64,000 nucleotides of DNA from Trichomonas vaginalis G3 (lineage: Eukaryota > Parabasalia > Trichomonadida > Trichomonadidae): contig NC_067207.1 in NCBI RefSeq assembly GCF_026262505.1, positions 18,630,082 through 18,694,081 on the forward strand, written 5' to 3'. A program made the position numbers and the translations under genes. This document shows, piece after piece, positions 37,544-47,289 of this stretch (position 1 is the first letter of the stretch; each line of letters begins with the position of its first letter). A model generated the notes under the pieces. It did not search any database, was not told where the DNA came from, and saw only the letters and a program-made list of their open reading frames with translations.

Positions 37544-38871
37544 ATGTCGAAAGATATTGCTTCCATGAGAGAAATACAACACAACCGACAACTCAATGCA
37601 AGCTCTAAATAAGAACACAACAAACTTTCAAACTATTCTAAGATATCTGAGTCATTGAAAGAAGGAAACTTAAAACTGACATTAAACCCAATGACAGATG
37701 AGTTTCTGTTTCAAGACAATAAGAACCATACTGTCTGTATAAATCCAACAAAGGAACTTTAAACGAGAAACCTATAAATGAACTTCTTTTGAAAGCAGAT
37801 GTTGACAACAAAGCTGACAAAGAATATGTAGACGATGCAATAGCAAAAGAAGAAGAAAGAGCTAACAATGCTTATGCAACAAAAGAACATACTCATCCTG
37901 AACTAGCAGACAAAACATATGTTGACAATAAAATGTCAAGTGAAGTGACAAGAGCTGAAAACGAATATTCTAAAAAGACTCATACACATTCTATATCTGA
38001 AATAACAGACTTACAAGAAACCTTAAACAGTAAAAGTGCCGTTGGACATACACATACCATTGCAAATATTACAAACTTACAAGAAACCTTAAACAGGAAA
38101 AGTGCCGTTGGACATACACATTCTATATCTGAAATAACAGACTTAAACGTTAGCCTTGAGAAGAAAGCAGACAAGAACCATACACATACAAGTTTTACAA
38201 CTGTTGCTATAGAAAGTATTGAAGGAACGGTTGAAGAAACTGGTGGGGATGCAATATATTGTAAACCTCCTAACTTTCCACAAGGTTTAACATCGGATGA
38301 CGACATAACGACGATGAAAAACATTAGATGTAAAGATGTTTATGTCATGAAGGATGAACATAATATTAAATTCACTGCTCAAGATTTATATGACAAGAAA
38401 GCAGACAAAACAGAGCTTCAAACATTAAAGACAGAAATGCTTCAAACATTATATCCTATAGGCTCTATTTATACGTCAATGAACTCTACCAGACCAGAAA
38501 CAGTTTTAGGTTTTGGAACTTGGACTCAAATAGTCGACAGGTTTTTGTATTGTGCAAACTCTTCAAAGGAAACAGGTGGAAGTAAAACGATTTCAGGTGA
38601 AAATTTACCTGCACATAGTCACTACATAGATTTAAGTACATCTCAAGCGGGTTGGCATAAGCATAGATATTGGGATTGGGCAGCAATGACAAAAGGTAAA
38701 GGATATGATGTTAAAGACAACGTTAAGTTTGCTATAGATTGTTACTGGAGTAACACTGAGGGAGGAGGAAACCATACACATCGCGTTTCGGGATATACGC
38801 AAACAACGGGACAAAGTAAAGAATACATGCCACCTTACATGACAGTTTACGCATGGTATAGAAATGCTTAG
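37544..38871 (+). pseudogene. fibre protein with HTH repeats and tail-collar-like tip
   Basis: The region begins like the second E1 fibre. The open frame from 37789 covers most of the protein. It has KADKEYVD units, then three 22-residue units of HTHSISEITDLQETLN type (about residues 63-125), a spacer domain, and a tip domain running from YPIGSIYTSMNSTRPE through FGTWTQIVDRF, GGSKTISGENLPAHSH and NHTHRVSGY to MPPYMTVYAWYRNA. This order is that of phage tail fibres with a Gp10/tail-collar C-terminal domain. It probably makes the host-recognition fibre of the virion. The first part of the gene looks broken. Confidence 0.75.
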
Positions 38872-39825
38872 TCGTCATTTTCAACTTCTTTAGCATATTC
38901 GTCAGGAGTTGTCTTATATTTGTTAGGAACTGTCTTTGAAAGTATACCACCTTGAACTTTGACAAGTTTGAAACGAGGTCTGACAATAGTAGTTTTATCT
39001 TCTGCTTGCAGTGTGTACATTTTGCCATGTTTGCCTAAAACTTCATAATATTCTCTTTATACTTTCTTCTATTTTTACGAACACGAATGTGAGTACCTGT
39101 CGGGTTCCCATTGTTGTCATAGTCAATAGTATTTTCATATGGGTCGCGTTTAGGTATTTCTATTTTTACTTTGTCACCTTTCTGAAGTTTGAAGCCCGGC
39201 ATTCTTTCTTGTTTGTCTCTTTTGACTAAATTATTAAATATATAGTCTTTCTCTAAGTCAGGGTTGTTTTTTCATTTCTTCAGGGGAGTGGTTTCCCAAA
39301 CCTTTTTGTTTACGGCTATTGTAAATATTTAAAACTTGTCTCATCTTTGCCATGGAAAAGTGTCTATATTTGTCGTCATATGACATTTCATTTGCTTCAC
39401 CACCTTGTGGTTGGTTTAAGTCTCTTAAGATTTTTATACAACTGTCAATGACACCAAGAGCAGAATGGTTTTGGTCGACAATGAAATATTGGTTTACATT
39501 TTTTGAACGCAGATAGTTTTTAATATCGTCTGATTTGAAAGAACTTTCATAGTCAGATGTCAGTTTTGTTGGATGGTATTTGTCAACGAATATTGTCAAA
39601 GCAGTTTTCACATCTAAAATATTTTTGGACTGTAATGGTATGGCTTCACAGTATCTTGTGTTTTGACACAAATATTAGCCAGTATGGTGGTCCATCTTCT
39701 CTATACCTCGGAATGTTTTCCAAGATATCCATAAACCAAGCATTTGGTGTTGAACTAAAGATTTTTATCATGAGTGCTTTCTTTGTCGCTTTAGAAACAT
39801 AGGGGTCCTTGTTTGGATTCGTCAT
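38870..39825 (-). pseudogene. Maverick integrase (rve), E2 version, broken
   Basis: The N-terminal part is MTNPNKDPYVSKATKKALMI. The core has KLTSDYESSFKSDDIKNYLR and HSALGVIDSCIKILRDLNQP, and a basic C-terminal part resembles the SH3-like end of Polinton integrases. It is clearly diverged from the E1 integrase. Broken in several places. Confidence 0.7.
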
Positions 39826-39841
39826 TTTTATCCTATAAGAA
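39826..39841. promoter_or_regulatory. 16-bp divergent start spacer
   Basis: TTTTATCCTATAAGAA lies between the integrase ATG (minus) and the ATG at 39842 (plus). Near palindrome. Confidence 0.6.
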
Positions 39842-40264
39842 ATGGGTTTATTTGGCGCATTAGCAGGAGTTGCATCCAGATTTTTGCCCGCAGTGGGAAC
39901 AATAGCCAGAGGTGTATTTGGAGTTGGAAGGAAGATTTTGAGTACATTAGGTATACTTAAAGAGAAAGCACAACCTATTATACAAACTGTACAGAAAGGT
40001 TGGGATGTAGCACGAGATGCAGCAAATCTTATTCCAAATCCTGAAACAAGAGGAAAAGTTCAAGGATGGATGGACAATGTAGGAAGACAAGCAGGAAACT
40101 ATTATAACAAAGCAAATGACTACTATAACCAAGCAGGACACTATATGGACCAAGGTGAAAGATTCTTTAACAGAGGATATAACCATGCACAACAGTGGGT
40201 AAACAATAACCAACGCAACCACCTCAAACTTGGGAATGTAAAGTTTTTTACTGAGATGAAATGA
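39842..40264 (+). CDS. MG-start amphipathic protein with Tyr/Asn-rich tail
   Basis: 140 codons. It starts MGLFGALAGVASRFLPAVG (myristoylation-like, hydrophobic/amphipathic), then a helical middle and a Tyr/Asn/Gly-rich tail with YYNKANDYYNQAGHYMDQG. It resembles membrane-active virion proteins of the protein VI type. The stop overlaps the next start (ATGA). Confidence 0.55.
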   Translation: MGLFGALAGVASRFLPAVGTIARGVFGVGRKILSTLGILKEKAQPIIQTVQKGWDVARDAANLIPNPETRGKVQGWMDNVGRQAGNYYNKANDYYNQAGHYMDQGERFFNRGYNHAQQWVNNNQRNHLKLGNVKFFTEMK

Positions 40265-40413
40265 ACAATACAGCATTGAGACAAATGGGTTCAAGATGGA
40301 TTTGTCGACTTCCAGCAGTTACACAACGTGTTTGTCAAGTTCTTCCTATACCTCAGGAAGTTTTAGACCGACTTAAAAAACAACAACAACCAGTTGAAAA
40401 CAAACCAAACTAA
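40261..40413 (+). CDS. 50-aa basic micro-protein
   Basis: MNNTALRQMGSRWICRLPAV, then TQRVCQVLPIPQEVLDRLKK. It overlaps the previous stop by 4 bp, which suggests a translational unit, and shares the TTTTTTACTGAGATGAA leader with the gene at 40433. Unknown. Confidence 0.45.
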   Translation: MNNTALRQMGSRWICRLPAVTQRVCQVLPIPQEVLDRLKKQQQPVENKPN

Positions 40414-40432
40414 AATTTTTTACTGAGATGAA

Positions 40433-41017
40433 ATGACCGAAGAAGTTGAAACGGTAGATTTGACACCACAAACAAAAAGTTCAGAACCATTGTCAAAACC
40501 TGTCAAAGAACTTACAGATGAAGAGAAAAATTCAATAATAGAAAGTGCCAGGTCTGGAAATACAAACCCTAACTATAAAGTCACTTTTCATAGAAATGGA
40601 ACGGCTAGTATCTCAAAAAAGAAACAGACTCTCACAAATAAAATATTGAAGTCTGAAGGAGCTTTCGAGACAACAGATGGAAAAGTTTACTTCACTGACC
40701 AACAGTTCATTATAGAACATCTCATTGACTTAGAGTCGAAATATTCTAAACTTTACAACAAACACAAAAAGTTGAAAGGAAAACAAAAACAAATGGCATA
40801 TGATATTTATGAAGATGTTGACGACACAACTGTTCCTGCAGGTGAGGTAAAGTCAAAGGAACCGAAAAGTGACGAAAAACCGATAGAAGAAGAAAAACCA
40901 AAAACTGAAGATAAACCAAAACCAAAGTTTAGTTTCCAAACTAAACCAAGTCAACCTTCATTAGCTGGTATGGGTTGGCGTCAAAGACTTATGGCAGCAG
41001 GCGGTTATGTTAAGTAA
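40433..41017 (+). CDS. charged protein with DG-hairpin, 194 aa
   Basis: An acidic start, then LTDEEKNSIIESARSGNTNP and YKVTFHRNGTASISKKKQTL, a coiled coil (LIDLESKYSKLYNKHKKLKG), a Lys/Glu/Pro linker and a basic C-terminus (GWRQRLMAAGGYVK). It is similar in layout to the E1 gene at 16297. Unknown function; probably a minor virion or DNA-binding protein. Confidence 0.55.
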   Translation: MTEEVETVDLTPQTKSSEPLSKPVKELTDEEKNSIIESARSGNTNPNYKVTFHRNGTASISKKKQTLTNKILKSEGAFETTDGKVYFTDQQFIIEHLIDLESKYSKLYNKHKKLKGKQKQMAYDIYEDVDDTTVPAGEVKSKEPKSDEKPIEEEKPKTEDKPKPKFSFQTKPSQPSLAGMGWRQRLMAAGGYVK

Positions 41018-41047
41018 AGAAAAAAACATTTTTTTATTTTTATAAAA

Positions 41048-43200
41048 ATGCCCCCATATAGAATGGATAGAAAGTCTGCTAGAATAAAAGCAGAGTTGCA
41101 AAGATATGGTTGGAAAGTTTCGAAAAAGTTTAAATATAGGAAGGGAAGACCCATAAAAGTCTATGACAAATTGTCTGGTCTTCGTTACGAAATGGATTTG
41201 GAAACAGCGCGCGCCAATTATCCAAACAGACTAGAGAGGTTAGAAGAAGAACGTCTTATGAACTTGCCTTTCGATGTTAGTGAACCTCAAGTTGAAGGAC
41301 ACGACGGCTTTGCCAGATTCTACTGGAAACATGACGAACAATTGCATCCTTTGAGAAGGAAAAAAGGTAGTGCAGAGGATGGTCATGCTCCCATGGAAAG
41401 AACAAGATATGCATATGAAAAGTATCGTGAAGTTAGAAGTCAAATTACATCTGGTCGAACCTTTACAGTAAACTTTGACGAAGGAAAGAACAAAGAAGGC
41501 TTCATGGGAGTACTTGCTGCCATACAAGACGGAAATAAGAAAGGATACAATCTCAGATTGACCATAACAGATTTGGATGGTCACATTTACTATGCAAATG
41601 GCAATGAACAAACAGCTGCAAAACTTCTTGACGCTTTCAAGACTACAAAGAGAGAACAAATGGTTGACTCCGACTCAGACATTTTGAATGCAATTGAAGG
41701 AATTGCAAGTGTCAAGTTCGAATGGTACCAACCTAACCCTCAAGCAGTCAGACAACATGCTGGATACTTTCCGTTCATAAATAAGTCTGACATTGACTTG
41801 ACAAGGTATGGAATTTACAATTCAATTGAAACAATTGTCAATGAACCTTGCATTCTTACATGTCTCAGGAACTCTGGTCTTGTTACAGATGAGAAGATGA
41901 AGTATCTTGAGTCATGTGTGAAGACAAGGTACATTCTCAGAGGTCAATTGGCAAAATTGCACCGTTGGCAAATGTCAATATCCGAGTCAACATACCTACA
42001 GCTAAAGGTTCTTCACATGACGACTATGTTGTTGAGTTCAATTTACCATGGTTGAAGATTGCAATTGTCCACAACCACTTCATGTTGAACGAAAGTCTTA
42101 CAAACCCATTGTTCGGAAAAGGCAAGTGCAACATTGTCAGAGCTGTAAACATTCTTTTCGAGAAAGGTTTGTTGGAACCAATTCCAGATGACAAGCTGAC
42201 AGAAACTTTTGTACCAAAAGACGAAACAAACTTTTCACTGTTAGCAAGACCAAAAGTTGTTCCAGACAAAGTTCTAGTACAAAAGAAGTACACAATTCCA
42301 CAAGGAGTTGGATTGTTCGGATACCAACCTGAACCAGAAGAACTTCCAATGAGGTTGCAAGAACTTCAAGATGCTATAAATAAACTTCCATTGAGACATC
42401 CAATTGACGTCAAATTGTATTGGAGAGCTTCTGAGTTAGGTCAGAAGGTTTTATATGAAACAGGTTGCTTCGACGATGTTTATGAGATAACAGGAGAAGT
42501 TTCTCAGAAGATAAGAGACTCACTTGAATTTCCACAAACTGGACCAATTGGTTGCGACAAGTTCGACTCAGATGAAAAGATATACTATGTCGACCTTAAC
42601 GCTGCGTACATGAGGTTCGTCCAATATATTCCAACTGGAATTCCAAACGAAGATGGTGAGTTCCCAGGAAGGAACTATACAGTTGGAAAAGTCATACAAC
42701 AACTGTATGATATTAGGAAAGCTTCAAACCCCAAACTTGCAATGACACTCAAATTGCTTATGAATTCGACATGGGGATATTCCATTAAGAAACCTCAAGA
42801 GATGAAGAGTAAACATTATGAGAAGGTCGACAACTTTGTTGAAAGGTTTTCTCCTTTTGTTTTGAAGTACGAATTCACTCAAGGTCAAAGTGGCTTAGTA
42901 ACCACATTAAAACCTATTGTCGAACATTGGTCTTACCCTCAGTTCGCAAAGGCAGTCCTTGACAACTACAACAAATTCTTCTCCGAAGTCAAATCCAAAG
43001 TGAAGGTTTACTATGAGAACATTGACGCACTCATGACGAACGAAGAAGGGTACAACAAACTCATTGAAATGGGCATGGTCGGTGAAAAGATGGGTCAATT
43101 CAAATTGGACAAAATTTTCACCGAAGTTCATGTAATATCGAAAAGGAAGTACTGGGGTGTTAAAGAAGATGGTGAAATAGTTAAACATTGCATGAAATAA
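41048..43200 (+). pseudogene. family B DNA polymerase (PolB), E2 lineage, broken
   Basis: The N-terminal part (MDRKSARIKAELQRYGWKVS; later EPCILTCLRNSGLV, comparable to the E1 PolB N-terminus) is followed by a palm with YYVDLNAAYMRFVQYIP and LLMNSTWGYSIKKP. The end segment (KIFTEVHVISKRKYWGVKED) is typical of protein-primed PolB. It is a different polymerase lineage from that of E1, with different codon use. It looks broken in about one to three places. Confidence 0.75.
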
Positions 43201-43297
43201 AAAATTTTTATTCGAATTTGAATCGGACAGGTCGAGTTACACCATTCTTGGTCTCAAACTCATATATAACCTGTTTGTCTGTATTTTCGTCGACTAT

Positions 43298-43609
43298 GGC
43301 ACGAGACACAAACATTGACCAAACGGACAAAAAGTGTCATTTCGGATGGTCAAGCAGCCAATCGCATTCGAGCACTTCGAAGAAGCCTTACGTTCCAAGG
43401 AAGAGGGTGTCTGGTGCAAGGGAGAGGTCATGAGACTCTACGAGCAGTACATCCTCAATGCCTGGGAGGACAAATCGTCCTTGGATTGGCAAATCTACCA
43501 ACTCCTCTGGGACGACCTCCTACGCAACTGGGATGACGAAAGAGTCCAATTCAAAGGTCGGGAACTAATTTTGCAAATTGACCTTAATTTCACATACTTA
43601 TCCAAATAA
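43298..43609 (+). pseudogene. small broken gene after PolB
   Basis: The region codes for a Trp-rich helical segment (EEALRSKEEGVWCKGEVMRL, DWQIYQLLWDDLLRNWDDER) in a frame with the same GC-richer codon use as its neighbours. Not recognised. Confidence 0.4.
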
Positions 43610-43658
43610 ACACCTAAATTTACTTGGGGTTTCCCCCTAAAATAAAATTTTTTTACTC

Positions 43659-44366
43659 TTAGAACCACTCGAGGTTCTCCTTACGGTTGTTGAGCTTGTC
43701 ACCGTCAATGTGTCTGACCTTCGTCTTCTTGCCTGGATTTGGAACCCATTGAATTGCGACAAGCTTGCCCATGGAGATTGAACCGCGATTCCGAAGGTTA
43801 AGGTTCAAGTGTCCCAAGTTGTTGAGGACTGGGGTAAGAACCTTGCCTGTCTCCCTGTTGCGGATTTTGTATGGGTAGGGTTGGGAAATTTCGTAAGTGT
43901 CATCGGCAACAAGAGTTGCCCAAACTTCCTTTTCTTCGTGTTTCTCTTCTTCGTGTTTCTCTTCTTCCTCTTCTTCCTCTTCTTCCTCTTCTCCCTCGAC
44001 AATTCCTTCTTCAATTTGGTACTCACGAATTACGGTGTTGGAGGTTCTGTCCTTTCCGAGTACCTTCCAGATGGCGTCTATCTCTTCGAAGAAACGGTAG
44101 ATGAGTCTGGCAAGGTCTCGGTTCTCTCTCGCGTAAATGCGCAAGGTTTCCGTCAAATCATTCAGGCATTTCTCATTGGAAGCTTGGTTCATGAGGACAT
44201 CGGCTTTGAGCTTGGTCATCTCTTCCATAAGACTACTTTGGAGAGTCTTAACGGTGTTTGTCAGATGAGCTTTCAAATTCAAAATTTGAATTTGAACTGG
44301 GCGCTTGTCTGGCAACATTGAAAGGACATCTGCCATTGTGTTCGGCTTCGGTGCTTGTTCGGACAT
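43659..44366 (-). CDS. HNH-type protein with coiled coil and Glu tract
   Basis: 235 codons. The N-terminal 120 residues are helical. A Glu/Lys tract follows (EEEEEEEEEEEKHEEEKHEE). The C-terminal 85 residues resemble a NUMOD4-HNH module: YEISQPYPYKIRNRETGKVL, SMGKLVAIQWVPNPG and KVRHIDGDKLNNRKENLEW, where the HIDGDKLNN...ENLEW pattern is the HNH motif. Such modules cut or nick DNA in homing endonucleases. Here it may process element DNA. The Glu tract is repetitive in DNA and probably unstable. Confidence 0.7.
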   Translation of the reverse strand: MSEQAPKPNTMADVLSMLPDKRPVQIQILNLKAHLTNTVKTLQSSLMEEMTKLKADVLMNQASNEKCLNDLTETLRIYARENRDLARLIYRFFEEIDAIWKVLGKDRTSNTVIREYQIEEGIVEGEEEEEEEEEEEKHEEEKHEEKEVWATLVADDTYEISQPYPYKIRNRETGKVLTPVLNNLGHLNLNLRNRGSISMGKLVAIQWVPNPGKKTKVRHIDGDKLNNRKENLEWF

Positions 44367-44402
44367 CGAAAAATGAAATGAAGTGGTTTGAGAATGACGG
44401 TT

Positions 44403-44986
44403 TTACTTCAAAAAGCTTGTTATGACGGTTAAGTCATACAACAAGTTTAAAATAATATCTTGTTCTTCTTCTGAACGTTTGTTGTCTCTTCCGATAAAAG
44501 TTTCGAACATGAGAACCAAAAAACGTTTTTTGAGATTGCGGAAGAGTTCAGGCAAACGTTCATATTCTGGATATGTTGGGAGCAGTTCAAACATCTGAGC
44601 TGACTTTCGGACAAAATTGGGACAATGTCAGAAAATTCATCTTTGGTCGGACTGCTTGAAGGTAAGTCCCTTACATGTAAGTAGCTCTGGTAAAGTCTTC
44701 TCATTTCTGCTAACTTTTGGAGTATAGCTTCGTAGTTTAGAAGTTTTAATTTTAAATGTCTTATTCCACTCTTGACATCTAAACGGTAACTATCCATGAG
44801 GTCAAGAGTAGCTTTGGTAGCTTTAAGTGGAGCTATCTGTTCCTTGACTCCTGCAATTTTGGTTGCAATTGTGATTTGAGCTCCTTCAAGTTCGCCGTCT
44901 ATGTCGTTCTCAACACCTTCAACCATAGCTTGAAACTCTTCATCGGTCCATTGAGATTGGTGTGGGACGAATTTAACTTGCTTCAT
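44403..44986 (-). pseudogene. coiled-coil protein, broken
   Basis: MKQVKFVPHQSQWTDEEFQA begins a helical protein (AMVEGVENDIDGELEGAQIT, LRHL-type heptads). The start is close to ATTTTTTTCATTTTTTG. Broken once or so. Unknown. Confidence 0.45.
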
Positions 44987-45045
44987 TCAAAAAATGAAAA
45001 AAATGTTTTTACTCTAAACGTGCCATGTATATGGCTATAAGAAAC

Positions 45046-45360
45046 TTACCAGAAGGCTTCTTCTTCACATGAGTCTTTGGCAACTTGAGTGTTGGTGTTG
45101 GAGTTCTTGGGGAGGTGGCTCTGAAATTTCAAATCTCTCTCGAGCGCAACAACAGATGTCAGAATAACATTCCCCACTGTCCTTCTTGCCACCATAAACT
45201 GTGTATTGACCAAACTTGCATTTACAGGAAGACCGGTCAATACAAGGTTCACAGTTGAAATAGTTGTACACAAACCTGTTGAGTACGAGTGTGAGTAAAA
45301 ACATAAAAAAAGTGAAGTGAAAATGAGATGTTTACTGAACTGGTTGGATGTCGCCTTCAC
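45046..45360 (-). CDS. small Cys-rich or secreted-like gene, frame uncertain
   Basis: Two overlapping minus-strand frames cover this stretch. One (45065-45304) is Cys-rich (YNYFNCEPCIDRSSCKCKFG, ECYSDICCCARERF) and could bind zinc. The other starts with a hydrophobic segment. I favour the Cys-rich one because its codon use resembles neighbours. Unknown function. Confidence 0.35.
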   Translation of the reverse strand: MKATSNQFSKHLIFTSLFLCFYSHSYSTGLCTTISTVNLVLTGLPVNASLVNTQFMVARRTVGNVILTSVVALERDLKFQSHLPKNSNTNTQVAKDSCEEEAFW

Positions 45361-45413
45361 AGGTTATGTAGAACGGCTGACCGAGAAGTGAAGGAGAGAC
45401 TGAATTGCCAATT

Positions 45414-45704
45414 TCATATGGGTAGGGGGTTCTCCTTGTTTGGTATTTTTATCCAAGGACGTTTGTTTAGGAACTTAACAAGAGCTTCTCTTTTGGCGTC
45501 CTTTATGCCATCGTAGGCTGTCCCGTCTGGTATTTGAATTGGAATTCCAGTCGAAGTCTCGAGCTGAAGTGTAGACCTTCCAGAAATAGTGGTGAACTTG
45601 ACCTTGGGCTTCATTACCCTGCGCAAGTACTGCTTAACAACTTCATTTATCTCTATAAGGTAAATTGCCTCGTCAAATCCTTCTGGTATTCCGAGTCCTT
45701 CCAT
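45414..45704 (-). CDS. small conserved-looking protein, about 96 aa
   Basis: I place the start at 45704 (MEGLGIPEGFDEAIYLIEIN), which excludes the translated palindrome array upstream. It is mixed alpha/beta: EVVKQYLRRVMKPKVKFTTI, GRSTLQLETSTGIPIQIPDG, KREALVKFLNKRPW. Not recognised. Divergent to 45953. Confidence 0.45.
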   Translation of the reverse strand: MEGLGIPEGFDEAIYLIEINEVVKQYLRRVMKPKVKFTTISGRSTLQLETSTGIPIQIPDGTAYDGIKDAKREALVKFLNKRPWIKIPNKENPLPI

Positions 45705-45950
45705 CCGACAGGAAAATATTTTCCCGACAACTGGAAAAAATTTTCCGGACAAAGGGAAAAATTTTTCCTTCCGACAGGAAGAACTCTTCCAGTTGTCCGT
45801 CCGTAAACCATTCAAATTTTCGAAAATTGAGAACTTTTTGGTCGAACTTCAGGAAAAATTTTTCCTTCCGACAGAAAAAGTTTTTCCTTCCGACAGGAAA
45901 AGTTCTTCCTTCCGACAGGAAAAATTTTTCCTTCCGACAGGACACAAACG
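45705..45950. repeat. array of GGAAAAATTTTTCC-type palindromes with a 22-bp period
   Basis: About eight 14-bp palindromes (GGAAAATATTTTCC, GGAAAAAATTTTCC, GGAAGAACTCTTCC, GGAAAAATTTTTCC and others) are separated by TTCCGACA-type spacers; the last four have a regular 22-bp spacing. The array fills the space between two divergent genes. Frames through it are open on both strands, but this is a consequence of the repeat. Confidence 0.75.
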
Positions 45951-45952
45951 AA

Positions 45953-46539
45953 TGTCCCACGTCCCACCAACCGAGTCCATTCCCAAACCAGAAGAACCGA
46001 AAGCTGCAGAACCACAACAGTCTCCTCAGCAACCTCAGTTCCAGCAAGTACCTCCGAATTACTACCAATTTCCACCTCAAGGTTACTACCAATTTCCACT
46101 ACAAGGCTTCCCGAACTACCCTCCTCAGCCTATGCCTTACTTCCCCAACCCTTGGATGTTCCAGCAAGCTCCACCCCAATTCCAATTCCAATCTCAATCC
46201 AAGAGAGACCAAGAGTTCGAGGAAGGTCTGAACCGTTTACGCAAAGAGTATGCCACAGCCCCTATGGAAGATGACAGGCTTTCAGTCTCTTCCCTCAAAT
46301 CGACCAATTCGACTCGTACCACAGATTCGGTTCGTGACCGTGAAGACTACCTCAAGCAGTCTGAGAGACTCTTCATCTTACAGCCATTTACAGTTGGAGC
46401 TCTCAAGAACATGCGCAATTACGAAGGTCAGACACCAGCTGGAGACCGCAAAACAGACGTACTCGCAAGAGCCGTCCAGCTCGTCAAAACAAAGACTGAG
46501 ATAGTCGACTTCATTCTTGCAGCTTGCCCATACAAGTAA
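45953..46539 (+). CDS. Pro/Gln/Tyr-rich protein, about 195 aa
   Basis: I place the start at 45953 (MSHVPPTESIPKPEEPKAAE), after the palindrome array. The N-terminal half is low-complexity with YYQFPPQGYYQFPLQGF repeats. The C-terminal half is helical (QEFEEGLNRLRKEYATAPME, LFILQPFTVGALKNMRNYEG, AVQLVKTKTEIVDFILAACP). Probably structural. No family. Confidence 0.55.
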
Positions 46540-46567
46540 AAAAATAAACAATTACGAGTTAAACTTT

Positions 46568-46765
46568 TTATTCTTTCTTTTCTGAGTTGTTTAGAGCTGG
46601 TTTCTCTTGTAGGAACCTTTCGTACTCTTCCATGGTCATGTAATTGCGAATTTGGTACGCAATTCCAGGTTCGTTGTTTTTGAACCTTACGTATGTAACG
46701 CTTCCATCCTCCTCAGGGAAGTAAGCTGCTAACATCTGACCAAGTTTTCTCGGTGACTCGGAGCT
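46568..46765 (-). CDS. small hypothetical protein, about 65 aa
   Basis: The start MSSESPRKLGQMLAAYFPEE is chosen over the ATG 15 bp upstream. It then has a beta hairpin (GSVTYVRFKNNEPGIAYQIR) and an acidic/basic tail. It shares the GC-richer codon use of the 41-47 kb block. Confidence 0.45.
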   Translation of the reverse strand, partial: SSESPRKLGQMLAAYFPEEDGSVTYVRFKNNEPGIAYQIRNYMTMEEYERFLQEKPALNNSEKKE

Positions 46766-46820
46766 CATTAAAAATGTCACTTTTTAAACGTTAAGTTTTT
46801 AGTCTTATTTTACCCTTTGT

Positions 46821-47015
46821 TTACCCTTTGTTTACCCTTTGTTTGTCAATGTAGTATTGGAGTGCAATTTCTCCAAATTCTCTGTGTCGGAGTTCTTCAG
46901 CATTTTCCAAGGTGTGCCTGGAGAACTCAAAAAAGTTGTCAAGAAGATACTGCCATGCTGCTCTTCTGAGTTCGTCGGTATTTTGGAAGTGTTGCACCTT
47001 CGAGTCTTCGGACAT
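46821..47015 (-). CDS. small helical protein, 64 aa
   Basis: MSEDSKVQHFQNTDELRRAA, then WQYLLDNFFEFSRHTLENAE and a basic end. The last codons overlap a TTTACCCTTTG tandem repeat at about 46808-46845. Unknown. Confidence 0.45.
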   Translation of the reverse strand: MSEDSKVQHFQNTDELRRAAWQYLLDNFFEFSRHTLENAEELRHREFGEIALQYYIDKQRVNKG

Positions 47016-47089
47016 GAAAAAATGACACTTTTTCTATTAAACCGTTTACAATTTGAATTTTGTTGCTGAATTCAGCAAAAATAATGTTT

Positions 47090-47289
47090 AGGGTAGAAGG
47101 TTAGATCTAACCTCTTTTCTAACCTCTTTTCTAACCTCATGAATTTTCATGAATTTTACACCAAAAATAATGTTTAGGGTAGAAGGTTAGATCTAACCTG
47201 TTTTCTAACCTCTTTTCTACCCTCTTGAATTTGTCATGAGTTTTCCCGAAATAAAAAATAAAGTTGGTTTTTTTAAAAAAAATATTTTT
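47090..47289. repeat. two AGGGTAGAA palindromes and shared upstream block (diverged)
   Basis: Palindromes at about 47090-47140 and 47176-47223 are followed by AATAAAGTTGGTTTTTTT and TTTTTATTGTAAGAAC, ending at the ATG at 47290. The arrangement is the same as upstream of the E1 homologue at 7708, so promoter, palindromes and gene moved together. Confidence 0.65.

Noticed and set aside
38486-39229. Several small frames around the fibre end and integrase
   Set aside because: They are antisense to the fibre tip or to the integrase region and are rich in unlikely residues.
43809-44321. Phe/Leu/Ser-rich frames opposite the HNH gene
   Set aside because: They are the antisense of the Glu/Lys tract.
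45705-45950. Regularly spaced repeats looking like a CRISPR array
   Set aside because: The spacers are themselves nearly identical, the units are 22 bp and palindromic, and there are no cas genes. It is an iteron or minisatellite.
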